NCBI GenBank assembly: GCA_022827055.1
Contig: JAJDTR010000140.1
Span: forward strand, 37,917 to 101,916
Direction of reading: 5' to 3'
Source of the DNA: Candidatus Poribacteria bacterium
GTDB lineage: Bacteria; Poribacteria; WGA-4E; JAJDTR01
DNA: 64,000 nucleotides
Shown piece by piece: positions 47,733 to 56,412 of this stretch. Each line of letters opens with the position of its first letter. Positions within the stretch are counted from its first letter, which is position 1. A program made the position numbers and the translations under genes. The notes beneath the pieces are model-generated. The model did not search any database and was not told where the DNA came from. It was given only the letters and a program-made list of their open reading frames with translations.

Positions 47733-48185
47733 ATGAATTGGGCGCATGTACATCTAATGATTAACCATATCCCAGTGTTAGGGTTGCTGTTCGGCATCCT
47801 TCTGCTTATTTTTGGCATTTGGCGCAACAGCGAAGAAATCAAGCGTGTCAGTCTCGGTATATTCGCAATAGTTGCCGTGGCGACACTTCCGGTATTTCTC
47901 ACCGGCGAGCCTGCGGAAGAGATCGTTGAGCACTTACCGGGAGTGGAACACGCTATCGTTGAGGAACACGAAGAAACGGCTCTGATTGCCTTTATTGCCA
48001 TTGCGATTCTAGGCATTTGTGCCATGGGGACTCTCTGGCGATATCGCCGCGCCGAAGCCATCCCTACAAGGTTGATTGTGGCAGGATTGATAATCTCAAT
48101 ATTCGTCTGTGGATTGATGGTTTGGACGGCGGACTTGGGCGGTAAGATACGGCACTCAGAAATCCGGCCGCAATTAAGTCCATAA
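47733..48185 (+). CDS. Small integral membrane protein (DUF2231-like)
   Basis: A 150-residue protein with four membrane helices (about 11-28, 40-57, 82-101 and 112-131). Conserved-looking features are the His-rich start NWAHVHLMINHIPVLG, the loop LTGEPAEEIVEHLPG between helices 2 and 3, and the end WTADLGGKIRHSEIR. This pattern is found in small membrane proteins that often sit near cytochrome genes and may bind haem through its His residues, but that is an inference. It lies head-to-tail against the broken cytochrome gene on the opposite strand. Confidence 0.75.
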   Translation: MNWAHVHLMINHIPVLGLLFGILLLIFGIWRNSEEIKRVSLGIFAIVAVATLPVFLTGEPAEEIVEHLPGVEHAIVEEHEETALIAFIAIAILGICAMGTLWRYRRAEAIPTRLIVAGLIISIFVCGLMVWTADLGGKIRHSEIRPQLSP

Positions 48186-48301
48186 TACCAATCGGAAAAT
48201 CGAAGAAAGACGGGTATCACGAGTGTCGCGATCTGCGATCGGTGAAGTCGGTTCGGAATGTTGCTTGCAGGGTCCATTATCCGGACCGGAATAATGGTGT
48301 G

Positions 48302-49253
48302 CTACCAATTGGGATCGTACTCCCAGTTTGACCGCTGCTTTCCATACCGCGTCCCGTTCAACTCGGTTTGATGACAGTCCAAACATCTATCGTAGACACT
48401 CACGCCGTGTACTTCATGCGCGAACTGAATTTCCTCGGTGTTATGAACGTGGCACGTTTGGCAGGTGTAGGTCCTATAAACTGAGTCGGAGTAGATGTCA
48501 ACTCCTCATCCTTCCTGATGACATACTTCCGTTTATTGCTGAAATCGGCTATTAACCATTCTGACGCTTCGCGTTTTACTACCACAGACGCATATTCGGA
48601 GATCGGTATACCCCGGCCCTTAAACTCCCCATGAATATTACGTGAAAGTTTTTCATCCCAGTTAACTTGCTCTAAAATTCTCCATTTATACGAAACATCA
48701 ACGGATTTGAGGTATGACACTGTGCGCAAGGGATATCATGTTCGGACGTTAGAGGAAAAAATTCATCGTGCTTAAGTTTCTCTCGCCCATGCACGACGAC
48801 CGCTATCAACAGAATGGGCGCCAATGCCAAATGGCAGCGCAACAAGATTCGCCGAACCCCCGCTTTCGCCAAGCTAACCGCAACCCCACTCCCTAGGTTC
48901 AACCAAGCCAAGCAAAACGTCAGCCAGGAATGCCATGTTTCAGGCTTGATGCCTGAATGTACCAAGACGAGACACAATCCGAACGAAGAAATCCCTTGGT
49001 GATACTTCAACATGCGGCTTCGATTGCCCCATCGAATCAGTCGGGTTCGCAGTATATATAGGCTGGCAATCACGATCGCGATGGCGCCGATGATGCTCAA
49101 TGCATGACGAGAATCACCAAAACTAGACTGAAAAATGAACACTAGAGATACGGCAACAGCGACGAGGATGCCAATCCCATCTGCAAGAACGGTTGCATAC
49201 AAAGAGATGTCCTTTTTTATTCCCAACATTCGGTCCGGTCCCATCCGGCTCAT
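48302..49253 (-). pseudogene. Membrane cytochrome with three c-type haem motifs, split over three frames
   Basis: The first frame (49253 to about 48715) encodes four to five membrane helices (for example GIGILVAVAVSLVFIF) with His residues placed as in cytochrome b561 or ferric-reductase-like domains, then the c-type haem motif CAQCH. One base slip gives a second frame (about 48715-48495: VDVSYKWRILEQVNWDEK) and another slip a third frame (about 48495-48302) with CQTCH and CLDCH. Read through, they form one protein of about 315 residues with three CXXCH sites. Two indels in short homopolymers separate them, so this is a decayed gene or a stretch with read errors. Confidence 0.7.
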
Positions 49254-49313
49254 TGGAAACTAAACGAGCGAGCAAATTATAGCACATTCCGCAGCCGTTG
49301 AAAACACCTCAGC

Positions 49314-49569
49314 CCATCTACAACAGGGGAAACGCATCTAATTGCAGAAGAGGTCTCATGGTGGTAGAACGTATGATTACTGTTGGGTTTCACTCGAATT
49401 TTGGCGCGTTCAAGCGAAATAGACACTCGAAAACTGTTACAAGATTAGCGATTACTAACGAATTTCCGTTCAACCCAACCTACGAGTCCTAAAATAGTGT
49501 TACAAACTTAGCCCGATTTTCTATTTCGTGATGCCGAAAATTTAGATGCGTTTCCCCTGCCATCTACAA
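49314..49569. mobile_element. Short non-autonomous element with 18-bp terminal repeats and 10-bp target duplication
   Basis: The direct repeat CCATCTACAA (49314-49323 and 49560-49569) flanks an element at 49324-49559 (236 bp) whose ends are perfect inverted CAGGGGAAACGCATCTAA. Ends match elements A and B, but the interior is different. It is directly beside copy B. It is non-coding and presumably mobilised in trans. Confidence 0.8.
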
Positions 49570-50132
49570 CAGGAAAACACATTTGATTTTGCATTGACAA
49601 CTTTACACGTGTGTAGTATGATAGGGAACACACAGGCAAGCGGCGGAGTGGATGCGCTACTCCCCAAATCGCCGTTGTTCTGTGTTCCAACAGGGCGGTG
49701 TGTTGGCTTTCGCGTACCTAAAGGTAACCTTCGTGACGGCGCTCTTTTTTTCTGTTAACATCTTGTTCACATTTGCACGAGCATAAACCCGCGCTATCAA
49801 AGGAAAGTGCTGAATCAAACCATGTGAACACTCCCGCGAAATCAAGCACCTGTTCACATTTTTGTACCTATTCTTTTAGGTTATTTTTACAAAATATATG
49901 TACAAGTTCAACCGAAACCTCCCGAAAAGAGGTCACGGATCAACATTTTGTTCACATTTTCAGACTCTCAACGACCGAACAAGGGGTGATAAGAAGAATG
50001 AGGGCATCTACTGATTTTACACATCTTCCGCTCCGATGATGCTGTAGAGAGAAGAACCGATGAAGCTGCCAAAAGCCGCCATGGTTGGTTTGAATGCGAC
50101 AGCGACTGAGTGATTTCAGATGCGTTTTCCTC
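49570..50132. mobile_element. Non-autonomous transposable element, copy B
   Basis: Opposite orientation to copy A (21686-22712) and uninterrupted (about 563 bp). Ends CAGGAAAACACATTTGA and the inverse of GAGGAAAACGCATCTGA are degenerate versions of the A ends. No matching target duplication remains, so it is older than A. It gives the empty site for the two MITEs nested in copy A: AAGAGCGCCGTCACGAAGG aligns with the sequence flanking them. It carries at least four TGTTCACATTT/AAATGTGAACA motifs. No intact gene. Confidence 0.75.
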
Positions 50133-50480
50133 GTTATCAATAATACCATTTAGTCTGTGCTTGCGCAGTCGAACCCGCTCTGAATCACATCTTAAATTCA
50201 CGCCATTGATGCACTGCCATTTTAGAGTTATGGTATCTACCTCTACACAAAAAAACGCAGGAAACTTGTCAGCAGCACTCAAGATGCTTGACCGAAAATG
50301 AACTGTTGCAGATGGAAGTGATAGTTGATACAATGCATGAGATTCCACTTGGCAACCGTGATTTGCTGGTGTTAATTTTGTTGATGAACCTAAGATTAGC
50401 GTAAACGGCGCGGTTAATAGCAGGTTGTCTATTCAACGACTGTAGAAAATTATCTGGCCTCGGTGTATTCGGAGACGTGC
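50133..50480. other. Intergenic stretch without a recognisable gene
   Basis: About 350 bp between element B and the oxidoreductase gene. No clear gene, terminator or promoter pair is identified. Confidence 0.4.
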
Positions 50481-51611
50481 ATGAGCAAGTATCGTATTGC
50501 GATTATCGGATTAGGCGGCATGGGAGGGAGTCATGCCGCGGCGGTGAAGTCGGAAGAAAATTGTGAACTGGTCGCCGGCGCGGATATCGACCCGGGACGA
50601 GCAGCATCTTGGGCGGAGCGATTTGGCGTTAACGCCATCTACGACGACTACGAAAAGATGCTTGAAAAACAACGACCGGACATTGTCATCATTCCAACGC
50701 AGGCGCCCATGCACCACGCCCCCACGATTGCTGCGGCAAAGCGCGGCATTCACGTCTTCTGCGAGAAGCCGACTGCCTTGAACCTTATTGAAGCCGACGG
50801 GATGGTAGAAACCTGTGACAAGCACGATGTCAAGTTTGCCATAAACCACATTAAACGCGCCAGTCCTTACAATCGGCACGCCTTATCGCTGATTGAAAAC
50901 GGGGAAATCGGAGACGTGGTCTTACTGCAGGCAACGGACAAAGGAGGTCGCAAGGCAGGCAACTCACTGATGGAAATGGGCACACACCTATACGATTGGG
51001 TGCGGCTCTTCGGCGGCGATGTGGAGTGGACACACGCGCATCTTGTTCAGACGGATGGCCGGGAATCAACAGTTGATGACATCAAACATACCCAAGAGGT
51101 TCACCCGCGAGACCGCGATGCCGGAATCGTACTTGGCGAGCGTGGGCACGCTTCATTTCGCTTCAAGAACGGCATTCACGCAGATGTGCAATACCTCGGG
51201 CAATCCCAAACCAACGATAACGGTTACGGTATTGACATCATCGGTACCGAGGGACGAATCGCCGTTCGAGAAAGTGTCGGCACAACCATGTTTATTCACA
51301 GAGGACAACACAAGACACCGGGGGACGCATGGGAGCCGGTGCGCCTTCCCGCCGAAGATATTGACGAGGCCGGGAATTACCGGAATCAGGGTTCAATTCG
51401 GTTGCTGTTGCAACGCCTAATGCTTCGCGATCTGATTGAAGCAATCGAGGAAGATCGAGATCCCTTCGCAAGCGGCAGGGACGGTCGCGACTGCCTTGAA
51501 ATGATTCACGCGACGTGGGAATCACATCGACAGAAAGCAAGAGTGTATATGCCGCTTACACCGCGTGAACACCCGTTGGAGCGATGGCGTAGAGAGGAAG
51601 GGAACCGGTAG
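50481..51611 (+). CDS. Gfo/Idh/MocA family oxidoreductase
   Basis: A 376-residue NAD(P)-dependent enzyme acting on sugars or cyclitols. The Rossmann motif is IAIIGLGGMGGSHA at the N-terminus. EKPTALN (Lys about 96) is the family's substrate-binding Lys motif. The C-terminal domain includes GTHLYDWVRLFGGD with the His/Asp pair typical of the catalytic centre. The ATG at 50481 has GGAG 7 nt upstream. Specific substrate is unknown; no sugar-transport genes are next to it. This family is expanded in Poribacteria and related marine bacteria. Confidence 0.9.
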   Translation: MSKYRIAIIGLGGMGGSHAAAVKSEENCELVAGADIDPGRAASWAERFGVNAIYDDYEKMLEKQRPDIVIIPTQAPMHHAPTIAAAKRGIHVFCEKPTALNLIEADGMVETCDKHDVKFAINHIKRASPYNRHALSLIENGEIGDVVLLQATDKGGRKAGNSLMEMGTHLYDWVRLFGGDVEWTHAHLVQTDGRESTVDDIKHTQEVHPRDRDAGIVLGERGHASFRFKNGIHADVQYLGQSQTNDNGYGIDIIGTEGRIAVRESVGTTMFIHRGQHKTPGDAWEPVRLPAEDIDEAGNYRNQGSIRLLLQRLMLRDLIEAIEEDRDPFASGRDGRDCLEMIHATWESHRQKARVYMPLTPREHPLERWRREEGNR

Positions 51612-51658
51612 GATAGTGCCGAAAAGCTAATGAGAATAATACGTCGGGAGCAAATGAA

Positions 51659-51730
51659 GCCGGTGAGAGGATTTGAACCTCCGACCTGCTGATTACGAAT
51701 CAGCCGCTCTAGCCCCTGAGCTACACCGGC
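51659..51730 (-). tRNA. tRNA-Thr (anticodon CGT)
   Basis: On the minus strand the acceptor GCCGGTG pairs with CACCGGC. The anticodon arm GCTGA-TTCGTAA-TCAGC presents CGT (reads ACG), and the T-arm has the normal TTCAAAT. 72 nt, no encoded CCA. It probably shares the transcript of tRNA-Phe, which lies 46 bp upstream on the same strand. Confidence 0.93.
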
Positions 51731-51776
51731 GCATCAAGAGTAGGCTCACGCCGCGATGCCAATATCGGATAAGGAT

Positions 51777-51848
51777 GCCGAGGGGCAGAATCGAACTGCC
51801 CACACATGGATTTTCAGTCCACTGCTCTACCGACTGAGCTACCTCGGC
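51777..51848 (-). tRNA. tRNA-Phe (anticodon GAA)
   Basis: On the minus strand the acceptor GCCGAGG pairs with CCTCGGC. The anticodon loop CTGAAAA presents GAA, and the T-loop reads TTCGATT. 72 nt, discriminator A, no encoded CCA. Confidence 0.95.
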
Positions 51849-51867
51849 ATCAAACGAAGCGGCTAGA

Positions 51868-51897
51868 ATAATACCCAAACAGACGATAAAATGTCAA
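51868..51897 (-). promoter_or_regulatory. Promoter for the tRNA-Phe/tRNA-Thr transcript
   Basis: On the minus strand TTGACA (51892-51897), an 18-bp spacer and TATTAT (51868-51873), about 20 bp before tRNA-Phe. A perfect -35 and a good -10. Confidence 0.8.
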
Positions 51898-52055
51898 GAC
51901 TATTTTGCCATCGACTGTACCTCTCAAATCCCGTGCAGGTCGCTCTTCTTTGCAAATTGCTCCGCTGAAACTCTTGTGCAATGCAGGAAAATTAGGGGCG
52001 CGCAATGCAGATGATTTAACCAACCCTTTGTTTGACTGAAGAGCGGTGTTTGCAT

Positions 52056-52084
52056 TTGACGGCAGATGCAGAATGTGGTATAGT
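52056..52084 (+). promoter_or_regulatory. Sigma70-type promoter with a long leader before the TPR gene
   Basis: TTGACG (52056-52061), 17-bp spacer, TATAGT (52079-52084). The next gene starts about 270 bp later, leaving an unexplained leader that may hold a small RNA or regulatory structure. Confidence 0.55.
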
Positions 52085-52356
52085 TGTGACACTGACTTTT
52101 TCTTGCCTAGTGCTTTCCGCAAGCTAGCCGCATTTGACTCGAGAAGATTAAAGCATTTAGACGAGGTTGCCGTGTGTCCTGGATCCCGGCGTCAATGTAG
52201 CTGAATTGCAATAATCGTTCGAGTAGCCGAAATGAAAAAAGAACTTGTAGGGTTCAGAAGGGCCACTGCGACAGAGTGAGGAGAAACTATCCAACGGATC
52301 GCATTTCAGGACACGCTTCGACGAAATAACTCTATTTTACCGCATCACAGAAATCC

Positions 52357-52842
52357 ATGAGCGAACAAGCAGAAATAGCGAACGATCAAGCGATTGAATA
52401 TTGGAAACAGAACCGGTTTGGCGAAGCAATTGCTCAATGGGAAGAAGCCCTGCGCATGAATCCCCAAGTGGCGGAGATTTACCACAACTTGGGAAACGCC
52501 TACGCTCACCAAAACCTTCCCGACAAAGCTATCGAATCCCTGAAACAGGCTCTTGAACTAGACCCAGCCTTGGTTGAAGCCCACCACAAATTAGGCTGCA
52601 TATTCTACGATCAAGGACATCGTGAATTGGCTATTTCAAGCTGGAATCAGGCTCTAGAAATTGACCCCGACTTTCGAGAAGCGTTGCACAATCTGCATCT
52701 GGCGGAGGGCACGCCGCAATTTGATGTCAACAGCGAGATTCCCGAATACGAGCACAGGGAAGCAGAAGAGGACGAACAGCAACTGTCCCCGCTCGCACGG
52801 GTTGGACGGTGGTTTGGAAGGGTTTTTGGCAAGGGGCAGTAA
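52357..52842 (+). CDS. Soluble TPR-repeat protein
   Basis: A 161-residue protein with about three tetratricopeptide repeats: GEAIAQWEEALRMNPQVAEI, YHNLGNAYAHQNLPDKAIES and HHKLGCIFYDQGHRELAIS. An acidic linker and a short basic end VGRWFGRVFGKGQ follow, possibly membrane-associating. No signal peptide. Function beyond protein-protein interaction is unknown. Confidence 0.85.
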   Translation: MSEQAEIANDQAIEYWKQNRFGEAIAQWEEALRMNPQVAEIYHNLGNAYAHQNLPDKAIESLKQALELDPALVEAHHKLGCIFYDQGHRELAISSWNQALEIDPDFREALHNLHLAEGTPQFDVNSEIPEYEHREAEEDEQQLSPLARVGRWFGRVFGKGQ

Positions 52843-52948
52843 GTCGGAGTCCGAATAACCCGCTCTTCCCTAAGGGTTTTTACCCAGACCTACGTGATGA
52901 AATCGAGTGTTGCGAAAAGTCGAGTTTCCGGTGTGTGTAGACCTCGAT

Positions 52949-54106
52949 TTAGTCTCGTTCCTCCAGAAGGCGCTCGTAAATTGCCAAATAGGAACTCGCG
53001 ATATTCTTCCAATCGTATTTCTGTACAAAATCGATACTTGACCTGCCCATTCGGACGCGGCTTTCCCCATCATTAATCATACCCACCAAACTTTTCGCCA
53101 AGCCGCCGACATCATTTGGTGGAAACAGTGCACCGTTGACGCCTGTCCTGACTAAGTCTTCAATCCCCTGCACCTTGCTTGCAACGATCGGTAATCCGGT
53201 TCCCATTGCTTCAAGCACGACAAGTGGCATCCCCTCCGCTAAAGAACACAGAACGAAAATATCTGCATCTCGGTATTTTTGGGGAAGCTCCGAATAGGAA
53301 ACTGAACCTGAGAATTGAATTTGCTCATCTACTTTCAGGTCTTTCGCTAACGCCACCAGCGTATCGCGGTAGGGCCCGTCCCCAACAACCTCAATTTCAA
53401 AATCAACAGCCGCTTCGGCAGTCACTTGAGGCAGTGCCTGAATAAGAAGCTGGAATCCCTTTCTTGGAATTAGTCTGCCAATTGTCAGGATTCGAACACA
53501 GTGTGGATCGGCTGAACGTAATACTGGCGAGAATCGATTTAAATCTAGTCCATCAGGGATGACCTTAAAGGGAAAATCTGGGGCAGTCTGCAGCGCCAAG
53601 TCACGCAAGCCATCACTGCACGCGACAACCGCTCCAGCGTTTTCCCAAATCCCCTTTATCATTGGATTCAACAAAGCGTAGAGCCAGCGGTAATACGGCG
53701 GGTCCGGATTCGGGCTAGGTACGTCACGACCACTGAGAAAGACCACATACGGCAGACCGCGAATCTTCTTCAATAAATAGCCGGCACCGCCGGCTGGTAT
53801 ACCAGAAAAAATCTGAATTACATCCGGCTTTAGTTGATGAGTGCTACGCAACCCGTGCCAACTTGAGCTAATCGCATAGGAGAGCATCTCGAGTACGCCA
53901 CAGACATCTTTGTTGCTCCGTAACGCGGGCACGCGTTGAACATGCATCCCCTCCACTTCCTCCTCCTTGGGGAGATTCCGGAATTGGGAGGTAATCAAGT
54001 AGACATCGTGGCCAGCCTCGACAAAGTGTTTCCCGAAAAAGTAACTCACCCAGCCGCTTCCACCTCCAATCGGTGGAAACTCGTGGTTGAACATCAGAAT
54101 TCGCAT
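52949..54106 (-). CDS. Family 4 glycosyltransferase
   Basis: A 385-residue GT-B fold enzyme. The N-terminal acceptor domain starts MRILMFNHEFPPIGGGSG with the glycine-rich loop. The C-terminal Glycos_transf_1 domain has GRLIPRKGFQLLIQAL and the EX7E motif region EGMPLVVLEAMGTGLP for nucleotide-sugar binding. It acts at the cytoplasmic side of the membrane on surface polysaccharide or glycolipid. ATG at 54106 is chosen over a TTG five codons earlier. It follows the RimK-like gene closely (about 45 bp), forming a three-gene minus-strand cluster. Confidence 0.92.
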   Translation of the reverse strand: MRILMFNHEFPPIGGGSGWVSYFFGKHFVEAGHDVYLITSQFRNLPKEEEVEGMHVQRVPALRSNKDVCGVLEMLSYAISSSWHGLRSTHQLKPDVIQIFSGIPAGGAGYLLKKIRGLPYVVFLSGRDVPSPNPDPPYYRWLYALLNPMIKGIWENAGAVVACSDGLRDLALQTAPDFPFKVIPDGLDLNRFSPVLRSADPHCVRILTIGRLIPRKGFQLLIQALPQVTAEAAVDFEIEVVGDGPYRDTLVALAKDLKVDEQIQFSGSVSYSELPQKYRDADIFVLCSLAEGMPLVVLEAMGTGLPIVASKVQGIEDLVRTGVNGALFPPNDVGGLAKSLVGMINDGESRVRMGRSSIDFVQKYDWKNIASSYLAIYERLLEERD

Positions 54107-54150
54107 ATTTTGGGTGTTCAATGATTTACGGTGTTAGCAGCCGAGAATTC

Positions 54151-55041
54151 CTAAGGGTCTTGATGTTTTTTCGAATGATTGACCGCGAACGCGATGATTG
54201 CCTCGGCAATTCGGATTCCGGTTACCGTTTCAATCTCTTCGAATCCGGGCGAAGGATTGACCTCAAGGATCAACGGTCCATCGGCTGTATGCAACATATC
54301 TACGCCTGCCACTACCAAGCCCATGGCTGCTGTCGCACTAATTGCCGTTTCAATGCACTGTGCTGGTAATTCCACGGTTGTTCCGTATCCGCCACGGTGG
54401 ATGTTTGATCTGAACTCGCCAGCCTGAGCAACCCGCTTCATAGCGGCAATCACTCTTCCTCCGACCACAATCGCCCTAAGATCGAGCACACCCGGTCCAT
54501 TTATGAAGGGCTGGATTACGTAATCCTGATGCAAGTCACACATCGCACCGACAGCAGAGGCGAGCGAAGCCCGCGTGTCTAGCAGAAGGAATCCATCGCC
54601 GTGGGTACCGTGAAACGGCTTCATCAGGAACGGATAATCTCCCGTGTCGCCAACGGCACGGTCCAGAAATTCGGCGGAACCAACTGTGAAGCTCGGTGGA
54701 ACTGGCAGTCCTTGTGCGGCTAGAATTCGGAGTGTGCGAAACTTGTTGCGCGCGTTAGTTATAGGTGTCGCACGATTAATAACCGGGATACCTACCCATT
54801 CAAAATGATGAACGACCTCGCTGCCGTAAGCCGCTGTTGCCGCACTCAAACGGGGAACAATCACATCATAATCTTCAACCGGAACCCCTTTGTAATAAAT
54901 CCGTTTGTCTTTGCCTCGAATCTGTAGATCGAAACCGAACGGGTTAAGTACATAGGGGACATGCCCTGCGGAATGCGCCGCTTCGGTCAATCTTCGCGTG
55001 GAATGATTTTGGGCGGCTCGTGATAAGATAGCAATCTTCAT
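54151..55041 (-). CDS. RimK family ATP-grasp ligase
   Basis: A 296-residue protein of the RimK type: NARNKFRTLRILAAQGLPVP, then PFLMKPFHGTHGDGFLLLD (ATP-binding Lys), the acceptor-side RSNIHRGG and the Mg-binding ILEVNPSPGFEEIE. RimK and relatives ligate glutamate to ribosomal S6 or make short poly-glutamyl or other amide bonds. Without the neighbouring ribosomal gene rpsF the target is open. It lies between the P-loop protein and the glycosyltransferase on the same strand. Confidence 0.9.
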   Translation of the reverse strand: MKIAILSRAAQNHSTRRLTEAAHSAGHVPYVLNPFGFDLQIRGKDKRIYYKGVPVEDYDVIVPRLSAATAAYGSEVVHHFEWVGIPVINRATPITNARNKFRTLRILAAQGLPVPPSFTVGSAEFLDRAVGDTGDYPFLMKPFHGTHGDGFLLLDTRASLASAVGAMCDLHQDYVIQPFINGPGVLDLRAIVVGGRVIAAMKRVAQAGEFRSNIHRGGYGTTVELPAQCIETAISATAAMGLVVAGVDMLHTADGPLILEVNPSPGFEEIETVTGIRIAEAIIAFAVNHSKKHQDP

Positions 55042-55101
55042 ACTGGAAATCTACAGGAGGAAAGGAGTTTTTTGGGCGCGTGGGTGGGCGATATGGTGAT
55101 A

Positions 55102-56145
55102 CTATTTGTTGTGCGGTCTGCTCGTCAAGAATGAGTCAAGCTGCTCAACGGTGTCAAAGATTTTCTCGCACAGGTTTTCGAAAAATGGACTGCGGGCATG
55201 GGAGTATACGGCGTAAACCGGCTTGTTGTATCGTGATGCATAGTTCATCTCACTCAATACACCCGGGGACAGTTTATCGGTTGGATAAAGCACAACAACA
55301 AAATCGCTCTGATGAATGAACTGAAAATCCCTGGAGATGGTGCGTGTCTTAATCTGTTCGCTAAAACCGGCGTCAAGACTGCTAATTGTTGTTATGCCGT
55401 CGGAACTCTCGGCTTCCAGTTTCTCGATCGGCTCAGTTTCCGCGTCATGAATTAGCTCCATATCCTTTATGTCTAACGGATCGAACACGATAAAATCTTG
55501 GCGCATCTTCGATCCGAACGCTTGGATTTTATTGAGGTGGTCGGAATTGTCCCGGAGCAGAGTGATTGGATAACTAAGATAAAACTTCTGCTTGTCGGAG
55601 AACAAGAGATCGTAAAAATTCTTAAGATTGTGTCGCCGTGCAACCGTGTAATGGGGTTTGCTATTGAGGGTCGCCATCTGCTTGGTTAAGAACTCCTCCT
55701 CATCCAGCCAGATGTTGATCTCTTCGCGGCGCATACCCGTCCACTGAGGATTTGGCGCCATACGATCTGCTATGTCCGCAAGGTCATCGACCACATTGAC
55801 AAACACATCGGCAGGAAACTCTCGAATATCCCGAAAAGATATGCCTTCAATCAATCTGCCGCGCCAGCGAAAGCACGAATGGAGTCCGATAAACGCATGC
55901 TCGTATTCGGAGGCGCGGTTCGCAATCTCGTGAAAAGCAGACCGACGAGCCAAGGAGAGCACCGCAGGATCGGAATCGAGAACCTTCTCCGTAAATCGCA
56001 CTCCGGCTTCAGCGGCGGCATGGTGCATAAAATCACCAACATTGAAGAAGCCAATCTGCACGTTCTTCTCGCGGCAGAGCGCTTCAAAATCTGCCATCAA
56101 CTCTTTTCTTCCGGAGCAACTGATGCCGGTGCAGACGATATTCAT
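55102..56145 (-). CDS. Unusual P-loop-like protein with C-terminal nucleoside 2-deoxyribosyltransferase-like domain
   Basis: A 347-residue protein. A P-loop-like motif GISCSGRKEL at residues 7-16, in a first strand MNIVCTG, suggests an adenylate-kinase-type NTPase. About residues 30-200 form a helical, charged NTPase-like region. From about 215 the C-terminus has IKTRTISRDFQFIHQSDFVV then VLYPTDKLSPGVLSEMNYAS and PVYAVYS, the pattern of nucleoside 2-deoxyribosyltransferase-like folds. The fusion suggests nucleotide sensing or processing. The assignment of both domains is by pattern and would need a structure-based search. It is the first gene of the cluster with rimK and the glycosyltransferase. 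Confidence 0.6.
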   Translation of the reverse strand: MNIVCTGISCSGRKELMADFEALCREKNVQIGFFNVGDFMHHAAAEAGVRFTEKVLDSDPAVLSLARRSAFHEIANRASEYEHAFIGLHSCFRWRGRLIEGISFRDIREFPADVFVNVVDDLADIADRMAPNPQWTGMRREEINIWLDEEEFLTKQMATLNSKPHYTVARRHNLKNFYDLLFSDKQKFYLSYPITLLRDNSDHLNKIQAFGSKMRQDFIVFDPLDIKDMELIHDAETEPIEKLEAESSDGITTISSLDAGFSEQIKTRTISRDFQFIHQSDFVVVLYPTDKLSPGVLSEMNYASRYNKPVYAVYSHARSPFFENLCEKIFDTVEQLDSFLTSRPHNK

Positions 56146-56412
56146 TCTCCGCTATATTCCTCTTCCCGTGGCATTCCTTAACGGATTTGAGTTTCCAAAA
56201 CAACTATTTCCGCGACTCCAAGGACTGATTCCTAAGTAGCATGATATACTTAATCACGAGTGAATTTAGCCTTTGAAACGCGCGCTGCCCACGACCACGG
56301 ACCGGGCGCAATTATGCCACGCGGGGTAATCAGTGTCAACTTGAAAATCCTTACGAGTCAGAATGGGAGGCGCAAGATGTGAGGTAGCTTCAACGAAGGG
56401 ATTGGGGGTGAA

